Assembly (NCBI GenBank): GCA_934296355.1
Contig: CAKRAY010000027.1
Span: 1-13,488 of the forward strand
Source: an uncultured Clostridia bacterium
GTDB lineage: Bacteria > Bacillota > Clostridia > Christensenellales > DTU072
Direction: 5' to 3'
Length of the DNA stretch: 13,488 bases
Each line of letters opens with the position of its first letter. Position 1 is the stretch's first letter. Below the pieces are notes generated by a model. It made no database searches and was not told the DNA's origin. It saw only the letters and a list, made by a program, of their open reading frames with translations. This document shows, one piece after another, positions 7,731-13,488 of the stretch. The translations under genes and the position numbers were made by a program.

Positions 7731-7797
7731 CGCGGCAATATGGTTGTTAACGGATAACGTTCATTCGCGTAACTGCGATGCAACGTGCGTACGTTGC
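7731..7797 (-). repeat. Inverted copy of the 66-bp unit (67 bp)
   Basis: On the minus strand it begins GCAACG-TACGCA-CGTTGC (7797 to 7780), continues ATC...ACGCGAA, and ends CCATATTGCCGCG, following unit 1 along its length with one extra loop base. Further GTGCC/GGCAC hairpins flank it at 7680-7692 and 7803-7819. Confidence 0.7.
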
Positions 7798-7829
7798 CGA
7801 TTGGCACCGATAACGTGCCGTGGTAAGAC

Positions 7830-7858
7830 TTGCAAAAAACGCGCGATAATGATAAAAT
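7830..7858 (+). promoter_or_regulatory. Putative sigma-A promoter of addBA placing the start site on the ATG
   Basis: TTGCAA (7830-7835; 4 of 6 to consensus), a 17-base spacer and TAAAAT (7853-7858; 5 of 6). The expected start site, about 7 bases after the -10, is at or next to A7865, the first base of addB. No Shine-Dalgarno precedes that ATG, consistent with a leaderless transcript. Confidence 0.5.
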
Positions 7859-7863
7859 TATCG
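7844..7863. promoter_or_regulatory. Perfect inverted repeat overlapping the addB promoter
   Basis: CGATAAT (7844-7850) and ATTATCG (7857-7863) form a 7-bp dyad with a 6-base centre, covering the -10 and ending one base before the start codon. It could be an operator site or chance A/T-rich symmetry. Confidence 0.35.
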
Positions 7864-7864
7864 T

Positions 7865-10800
7865 ATGAAGTTTAATTGTGTAAAATCCAACACCACGCTT
7901 GCCGGGCATAAGGCTCTTTTCGGAATGTTGAGAAACGCGCCCAAGGATAGGAACGCGATTTTTATCGTACCGGACAGATATACGCTCGGTATAGAAAAGG
8001 CGATTTGCGAAGAAGCGTATCCCGACGGTTACTTTAACGTGGACGTCGTGACGTTCACGCGTTTAGCGAAAAAAGCCCTCGGTCCGCTCAACAAAGCCAC
8101 GCTGTCGAAAGAAGGCACGGTGCTTTTAATGAATCGGGTTATAGAAAAATGTAACGACGAGTTAGGCTATTACAAAAACGTGGGAAGTATGGCTTTTTCA
8201 CGAGAAATGTTCGCTACCGTCGCTTCGCTTAGAAGCAGTAACGTTACGCCCGAGGATATAGAACGGCAATTGCCGAGTATGCAAGGCAGTACTAAGGAAA
8301 AATTAAAAGACATAGCCGTAATTTACCGCGCTTACGTCAAAGCGTTACTTAACGAGTACTTCGATACCGTCACGCGAGTCGATTGGCTGGAAAGTAATCT
8401 AAGCGACGTTAAGTTCATAACGGACAGCGATATTTACGTACTCGGATTTAACGTTTTTTCCAATCAACAATTAAAACTTATCAAAAAAATGCTATTGCTT
8501 TGCCGTTCGGTAAACGTCGCTTTCGCGTACGGCAGTTCCAAGGGTAGCAATTACTTTCTTTTCCCTAACAGACAATGCGATTTGCTCGTGGATTTCTGTA
8601 ACGAAAACGGCATAAAAACCGAGGTTTTGGAAACGTACGAAAAACTTGCGTTTCCGTTCGATTACTTGAATCGCGAACTTTTCGGTTTTTCTATGGAAAA
8701 AGCCGCCGCTTCCACCGATAAAGTGCGGGTTTTCGGCGCGGACAACGCTTACGCGGAAATAAAAAGCGTGGCGAAAGAGATATCTCATCTCGTGTTCGAG
8801 AGAGGACTCAGATATAAGGATATCGCCGTGGTTTGTTCCGGCGACGATTACGCGGAGATAATTAAGACCGTATTCGCGCGTTACGACATACCGCTATTCG
8901 TGGACGAGAAGTATTTCGTCAAGCACGGCTTTTTGGCAAACTTCGTTTTTTCCGCGTTCGACGCGGTGACTTCCAACTACGAACGAAGTAAAATTCTCGA
9001 CCTTATACGCAGTCCATATTTCGATTTTAGTAGAGAAGAAACGCAAACTTTCGAGAATTTTTGTATAAAATTCAATATAAATCATACTTTGAGCGTGAAA
9101 AATATCGACGATTACGGCTTAACCGACGACGAGAAAGCCGCGATTACGCGAATTTTCGCCACGCTATACCAAACCCTTTCGCAAATACCTTTTAGGGGTA
9201 AAACCTCGACGTATTGTCAAACGGTTGCGCTTTTTGGTTCAAAACCGCTTGATAAAGAGTTTTCCGATAACGAAAGCGCGGCGATAAGGTTGTATTCCGA
9301 CCCCGACCCTTTATTGGGAGTAATAGAAGAAATAGAGAGTTTAACGGGAGAAAAAGAGACCGACGCGTCGAGTTTCACGTTAATGCTTTCTTCGGTTATC
9401 GAAAATATGACGGTGTCGGTAGTGCCGCAGTTTTTAGACTGCGTGTTTGTCGGCGACGTGAGCGACAGTCGTTTTTCGGACGTAAAAGCGTTGTTCGTCG
9501 TGGGCGCGAACGAAGGTAATTTTCCTAAAACTTCGGGAGACAGATTGATTCTCGGCAGTTACGATACCGAGATAATGCGCAAAAACGGCTTGGAAATATT
9601 CCCGAACGCCGTAGAAAACAACCGCTTTGCGGAGTTCGAAGTAATAGATTTGATCGCAAAACCCGACGTTTTGTACGTTACTTACGCGCTTAGCAACGTG
9701 GCGGGCGTGGCGTTGAACGAAAGTTCCGGCGTGAAAGAATTGAAGTATCGACTGAATCTCGTAGATAAAGATTTTATAGAGTATTACGACTTTACCGAAG
9801 AGGAGGCGTTACTTTACAATCTCGTCAACGAAAAAAACGCCTATTACGAGTACGTTTCGGGGAAAGTTCCCCTAGAGTACCGCGACGCGACTAAATCGTT
9901 TTTGCTTTCCGCGGGTTATCTGAAAGCCGAAACCGCTTGCGAAGAACTGCCCGTACTTACCGACTATTACGATAAAACGCCCGACGGCGCCGTAAAGATT
10001 TCCGTCAGTAAAATGGAAAGATATTTTAAGTGTCCGTTCGAAAACTTCCTTACCAACGTCCTGAAACTCAAAGAACGCGAAATCGGCGAACTGCGAGTAA
10101 ACGACAAGGGTAGCGTTATACATAGAGTATTGGAAAAATACTTCTCGGCAAGGGAAAGTTTACGCGAGATGACCGAAGAGAAACGCGAAAAAAGGGCGGC
10201 GATAATAATCGACGAAGTGTTTTCCTTACCCGAGTACGCGAGATATTACGACGACGCCATAGAGAGGAGCGAAATGACCGCGTTGAAAAAAGAGTGCGGC
10301 GAAGTCCTTAAAACGCTTACGAAAATGGCGCTCGATTCTTCGTTTACGCCCGCGTTCTTAGAGTACTACTTCGGCAACAACTCGGAAATTACCGTCACGG
10401 TAGGCGGCAAAAAATACGTTTTCAAGGGCGTGATAGACAGAGTAGACGTTTCTAAAGACAACGAGATTATCGTCATCGATTATAAAACGGGCAGAATCGA
10501 ACCGTCGCTTAAAAGCGTGTACGTCGGAGAGAAAATACAATTATACTTATACTTGAAATACTTCTTGGATAAAGGCTATAAACCGGTGGGCGTTTTTTAC
10601 TTGCCGATAACTTCCGGTTACAAAAAAGGCGGGGCGAGTTTTGCCATGCAAGGGCAGATGCTCGACGACCTAATTGCCTTCGGAAAAATAGATAACAACT
10701 TTTTTGCGCACCAAAACGAGAGTTTTAAGAGCCTAAACGTTAAGTTTGATACGACGTGTACGAAGGGCGGCGTGAAATTCGGCAGGACCGGCGCGCAAAA

Positions 10801-11053
10801 TCGCATACAAGAAAGCGATTTTTATCGCATAGCGGAATACGTTACCGCGCTTTGCGCTCAAGCGATAGAGGACATATCGTCGGGCGACTTGGAAAAGAAT
10901 CCGATTCAAGGCGGTTGCAAGTATTGTATGTACAAGCGTATATGCGGGGACGTTACGCCGCGCGCGGACGTCAACGCTTCCATAGAGAGTTTTTATTTCG
11001 AAACGGAAGAAAACGGCGAGCGACGCGAAAGAACGGAAGGGGTGACGAAGTAA
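7865..11053 (+). CDS. addB: ATP-dependent helicase/nuclease subunit B (AddB)
   Basis: AddB is the second subunit of the AddAB enzyme, which resects double-strand DNA breaks for RecA-dependent repair. It carries an inactivated helicase fold and one of the complex's two nuclease domains. The product has 1062 residues, somewhat shorter than the ~1160 of the Bacillus protein. The N terminus has the family block AIFIVPDRYTLGIEKAI (31-47) and VDVVTFTRLAKKALG (59-73), and VGANEGNFPKTSGDR lies at 546-560. The C-terminal RecB-type nuclease has H753 (VIHRVLEKYF), D858 (GVIDRVD), D872 and K874 (IDYKTGR), and Q892 (IQLYLY). Four cysteines expected to hold a 4Fe-4S cluster are present: C723 in YFKCPF, then C1018, C1021 and C1027 in CKYCMYKRIC. 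The N-terminal Walker A found in Bacillus AddB is missing (VKSNTTLAGHK). The ATG at 7865 lacks a Shine-Dalgarno; the family N terminus supports it. Confidence 0.95.
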   Translation: MKFNCVKSNTTLAGHKALFGMLRNAPKDRNAIFIVPDRYTLGIEKAICEEAYPDGYFNVDVVTFTRLAKKALGPLNKATLSKEGTVLLMNRVIEKCNDELGYYKNVGSMAFSREMFATVASLRSSNVTPEDIERQLPSMQGSTKEKLKDIAVIYRAYVKALLNEYFDTVTRVDWLESNLSDVKFITDSDIYVLGFNVFSNQQLKLIKKMLLLCRSVNVAFAYGSSKGSNYFLFPNRQCDLLVDFCNENGIKTEVLETYEKLAFPFDYLNRELFGFSMEKAAASTDKVRVFGADNAYAEIKSVAKEISHLVFERGLRYKDIAVVCSGDDYAEIIKTVFARYDIPLFVDEKYFVKHGFLANFVFSAFDAVTSNYERSKILDLIRSPYFDFSREETQTFENFCIKFNINHTLSVKNIDDYGLTDDEKAAITRIFATLYQTLSQIPFRGKTSTYCQTVALFGSKPLDKEFSDNESAAIRLYSDPDPLLGVIEEIESLTGEKETDASSFTLMLSSVIENMTVSVVPQFLDCVFVGDVSDSRFSDVKALFVVGANEGNFPKTSGDRLILGSYDTEIMRKNGLEIFPNAVENNRFAEFEVIDLIAKPDVLYVTYALSNVAGVALNESSGVKELKYRLNLVDKDFIEYYDFTEEEALLYNLVNEKNAYYEYVSGKVPLEYRDATKSFLLSAGYLKAETACEELPVLTDYYDKTPDGAVKISVSKMERYFKCPFENFLTNVLKLKEREIGELRVNDKGSVIHRVLEKYFSARESLREMTEEKREKRAAIIIDEVFSLPEYARYYDDAIERSEMTALKKECGEVLKTLTKMALDSSFTPAFLEYYFGNNSEITVTVGGKKYVFKGVIDRVDVSKDNEIIVIDYKTGRIEPSLKSVYVGEKIQLYLYLKYFLDKGYKPVGVFYLPITSGYKKGGASFAMQGQMLDDLIAFGKIDNNFFAHQNESFKSLNVKFDTTCTKGGVKFGRTGAQNRIQESDFYRIAEYVTALCAQAIEDISSGDLEKNPIQGGCKYCMYKRICGDVTPRADVNASIESFYFETEENGERRERTEGVTK

Positions 11054-13488
11054 TGGGTTTTAATTGGAGCGAAGAACAAAACGCCGTGCTTTCGGCTACC
11101 GGGAATATGTTGGTAAGCGCGTCGGCGGGCAGCGGCAAGACCACGCTGATGATAGAGCGCGTTCTTAGACTACTGAAAGGCGGCGCGGATATAAGGCGTA
11201 TACTTTTAATGACTTTCAGCCGCGCTTCGGCTTCCGAAATGGCGGATAAACTCGTCGAAAAACTATACGGAGGGATACGCGAGGGCGGGGAGGACGCGAG
11301 CAAACTGAAAGAGCAACTCGATAACGTGCCTTTCGCCAACGTCGGAACCATCGATAGTTTTTGCTATAAGTTAATGCAAAAATACTTTAACGCCATAGGT
11401 TGCGACCCCGCGGCGACGATATCCGACGAAACGCAAACCGCGATTGCTTTGGACGAATGTTGCGAAAAGACGATAGAAGATTACATAGAAAAAACCGACG
11501 AGGACTTTGCGTTGCTCGCCAAGTTTTTTAGGAGCAACAGAAATTACGACGCGTTAAAAAACACGCTTATCGCCGTTTATAGGCAGTCGTGCAACGCTCC
11601 GAGCAGAGAGGATTTTTTGGATATTTGCGCTTCCTCCGATATGAGCGTATTGGAAGAGCGTTACTTAGACTACAAGAAAAAAGACGTCGCGAGAATAAAA
11701 AACGCCGCGAAGAACGTTACGCTTTACGCCGCCGAAGAGAATTATTCCGACGCGAGCGTGAACGCCGCGCGCGAAGCGGATCTCGTTTGCGAAGAGTGTT
11801 TGCAAGCGGAGAAGGTTGCGAACTTTTTCTCCGCCGCCGGCAGGCTGGCTAAACCGCGCAACATAGACGTAAGGAAGATAAACGAGGGCAAAGTTTCGCA
11901 AGAACTTGCCGATAGGATAAGGCTCGTAGTCAATTTAATCGGGCAGTTCGTTACCAAAACCGAGAAAGACCGGGCGAGGTACGAAAATCATACCGACGCC
12001 GTTCAAATCGCTTCGATAAAAAAAGCGATAGTAAAGGTCGTAAGGAGTTTTGCCGCCGAGTACGAAGCGTATAAGAAGCGCAGAAACACGATCGACTTTG
12101 CCGACGCGGTGCGTAACGCGTTGAAAATTCTCGAAAACGACGAGGTCCGGCAAGAAGTGCGCGCCTCGTTCGACTACATATTCGTTGATGAGTATCAAGA
12201 TACGAACTACTTGCAAGAAGCGTTGATAAACGCGATTTCCTCGGGGAACAACGTGTTTACGGTAGGCGACGTGAAACAAGCGATATATCATTTCCGTTCG
12301 GCGGAACCGCAAATTTTCATAAACAGAATGTCGGAATACGACTTATCGGGAAGCGGTAAGAATTTCACTTTGAACACCAATTATCGTTCGAGCAAAGAGA
12401 TACTCGACTTTACCAACAGAGTTTGCGCGGCGATTATGGTCAAAGAGGCTTGCGGCATAGATTATCGCAACACGGCTATGCTTAACTACGGCGATAAGGT
12501 AAGAACGGAAGACGGAGAGCCGCCGGTAAGAGTAATAACTTACGAAACGGAGAAAGACAAGGAGATTTCCAAGGGAATTTATAGGGTAAAAACCGCCGAA
12601 AAAGCGCGCGAGGACGAGTTCGAAAGCGAGTTTATCGCCCGCGAGATCGAACGCCTCGTATCCGAGGGCAAATACGCGTACGAAGATTTTGCCGTTATAG
12701 GTAGAAGCAATAAAACGGTAAGAGCGATTAACGAGAAACTTTTAGAGCGCGGCATACCGTCTTATTTCAGAGGAAAGAGCGAGGGCGTCTCCCCCGAAAA
12801 GTACGTTTTGGTCGACGCTTTGCGCGTCGCGCTTAACGCCGACGAGGACGCGCCGCTATATAACTTTTTGCAATCGCCTATTTGCGGCTTCGGTAACGCC
12901 GAACTCCTCAAAATTCGTTCCACGCCCGTGGAAAACGTCGCAAACCCCTCGCTTTGGGTATCCGTTTTCAACTATAAAGGCGACGCTTCGACGGAAAATA
13001 AAATTTTGAGGACGAGGGAACTGTTAGAAAAGACGAGATTGGGTTGTCTTTACAAGCGCGCTTCCGAAGTTATGGAAGACTTGCTTGCGACCGGTATGGA
13101 CGCGTACTTACTGTCTTTGGGCGAGGAAAAAATCGCGGAGATTAACGCGTTCGTTTCATACGTTTCTTCGTTGCCGTGCGACCGAAAGGTAAGCGAGTTT
13201 ATCAAGTATTTCGACGACGCGTACGAGGGCAATCCGTTACCGGCGAAGAAAAGCGCGGTTACCCTTATGACCATGCACGCCGGCAAAGGTTTGGAGTTTC
13301 CCGTAGTGTTTATTCCCAAAGCGTCCAAGAACGCGAGCGGGGGCGGGGATACCGCGCCGATAAAACTCGACTCCGAACTCGGACTTGCGGTAAGGCATTA
13401 CTCCGACGACGAATACGCCGCGGAAGACTCGTTCGCTTCGGTCGTTTTTAAACTCAAAGAGGCGGACGAAGAACGCAAGGAAGAAGCG
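11053..13488 (+). CDS. addA: ATP-dependent helicase/nuclease subunit A (AddA), 3'-truncated by the window edge
   Basis: AddA is the active UvrD-type (SF1A) motor of AddAB and carries a second nuclease domain at its C terminus. 812 codons are open to the window end with no stop; the family is about 1200 residues long, so motif VI and the nuclease lie beyond. The start ATG at 11053 shares its A with the addB stop (TAATG), with GGAAGGGG upstream as ribosome site, so the two are translationally coupled. Visible helicase motifs: Q-type WSEEQNAVL (5-13), Walker A AGSGKT (25-30), Ia LLMTFSRASASEM, GTIDSFC (family usually TIHSFC), Walker B DEYQDT (379-384), III VGDVKQAIYHFRSAEPQIF (404-422), IV LNTNYRSS (440-447), and V TLMTMHAGKGLEFPVVFI (737-754). 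Codon use looks like that of addB. Confidence 0.95.
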   Translation, partial: MGFNWSEEQNAVLSATGNMLVSASAGSGKTTLMIERVLRLLKGGADIRRILLMTFSRASASEMADKLVEKLYGGIREGGEDASKLKEQLDNVPFANVGTIDSFCYKLMQKYFNAIGCDPAATISDETQTAIALDECCEKTIEDYIEKTDEDFALLAKFFRSNRNYDALKNTLIAVYRQSCNAPSREDFLDICASSDMSVLEERYLDYKKKDVARIKNAAKNVTLYAAEENYSDASVNAAREADLVCEECLQAEKVANFFSAAGRLAKPRNIDVRKINEGKVSQELADRIRLVVNLIGQFVTKTEKDRARYENHTDAVQIASIKKAIVKVVRSFAAEYEAYKKRRNTIDFADAVRNALKILENDEVRQEVRASFDYIFVDEYQDTNYLQEALINAISSGNNVFTVGDVKQAIYHFRSAEPQIFINRMSEYDLSGSGKNFTLNTNYRSSKEILDFTNRVCAAIMVKEACGIDYRNTAMLNYGDKVRTEDGEPPVRVITYETEKDKEISKGIYRVKTAEKAREDEFESEFIAREIERLVSEGKYAYEDFAVIGRSNKTVRAINEKLLERGIPSYFRGKSEGVSPEKYVLVDALRVALNADEDAPLYNFLQSPICGFGNAELLKIRSTPVENVANPSLWVSVFNYKGDASTENKILRTRELLEKTRLGCLYKRASEVMEDLLATGMDAYLLSLGEEKIAEINAFVSYVSSLPCDRKVSEFIKYFDDAYEGNPLPAKKSAVTLMTMHAGKGLEFPVVFIPKASKNASGGGDTAPIKLDSELGLAVRHYSDDEYAAEDSFASVVFKLKEADEERKEEA

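Larger units (their letters stand above)
7271..7864. repeat. Intergenic repeat island, large imperfect inverted repeat
   Basis: This stretch between the germination operon and addB holds no gene I can support. Two short frames occur on its arms (minus strand from TTG at 7482, plus strand from GTG at 7672), but neither has a ribosome site. Left arm, in order: two 13-base direct repeats, two 66-bp tandem units, a partial third, and a CCTCCC...GGAGGGGTGT box. An A/T-rich core follows (about 7521-7620), containing the hairpin GCGACC/GGTCGC (7525-7539). The right arm is the same order inverted: ACACCCACCCCTC...GGTTGGG, a degenerate stretch, and one inverted 66-bp-type unit. The symmetry centre is near 7570. 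A MITE-like element or recombination-prone intergenic repeat fits. No transposase, exact terminal repeats or target duplication are visible. Confidence 0.75.

Noticed and set aside
7672..7875. 67-codon plus-strand gene starting with GTG at 7672
   Set aside because: It has no ribosome site, lies wholly in repeat sequence and runs into the addB start. I keep only the repeated-frame observation as a finding.
1..13488. tRNA or rRNA genes, riboswitches, phage or transposase genes
   Set aside because: I saw none on either strand. The non-coding stretches are accounted for by promoters, terminators and the repeat island.

Overview
The window looks like a chromosomal segment of an endospore-forming Bacillota, most likely of class Clostridia. 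The evidence is a Gram-positive AddAB recombination nuclease, a tricistronic GerA-type spore germination receptor operon, and elongation factor sequences of Firmicutes type. I cannot name a genus. Base composition is moderate, with A/T-rich intergenic regions.

Layout. (1) 1-3381 is the end of a str-type translation operon: the 3' part of fusA (EF-G), then tuf (EF-Tu). tuf has its own near-consensus sigma-A promoter behind a long A-rich tract, and is followed by a stack of intrinsic terminators. One terminator is bidirectional and lies between convergent genes. (2) 3382-3576, minus strand, is a 64-residue protein with 14 cysteines and a clear Shine-Dalgarno sequence. It converges on tuf and diverges from the germination operon. 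(3) 3676-7270 is a tight three-gene operon for a spore germinant receptor: an A subunit, a B-subunit permease, and a C subunit that lacks the usual lipobox cysteine. (4) 7271-7864 is a ~590 bp intergenic island with no convincing gene. It is made of degenerate repeats: short direct repeats, two 66-bp tandem units with hairpins, a pair of CCTCCC/GGAGGGGTGT boxes facing each other, and an inverted copy of the 66-bp unit. Together these form a large imperfect inverted repeat around an A/T-rich core. (5) 7865-13488 is addB followed by addA, overlapping by one base. addA runs off the window with 812 codons present. addB has no Shine-Dalgarno, and a sigma-A-like promoter whose start site would fall on the ATG, which suggests a leaderless message.

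Functionally the window joins three unrelated jobs: ribosomal elongation (fusA, tuf), return of spores to growth (gerA-gerB-gerC, perhaps with the cysteine-rich protein as a spore-related product), and double-strand-break resection (addB-addA). The least explained part is the repeat island at about 7287-7822. It shows covarying hairpin stems between tandem copies and a reading frame partly conserved in both arms. I find no new multi-gene defence or biosynthetic system here.
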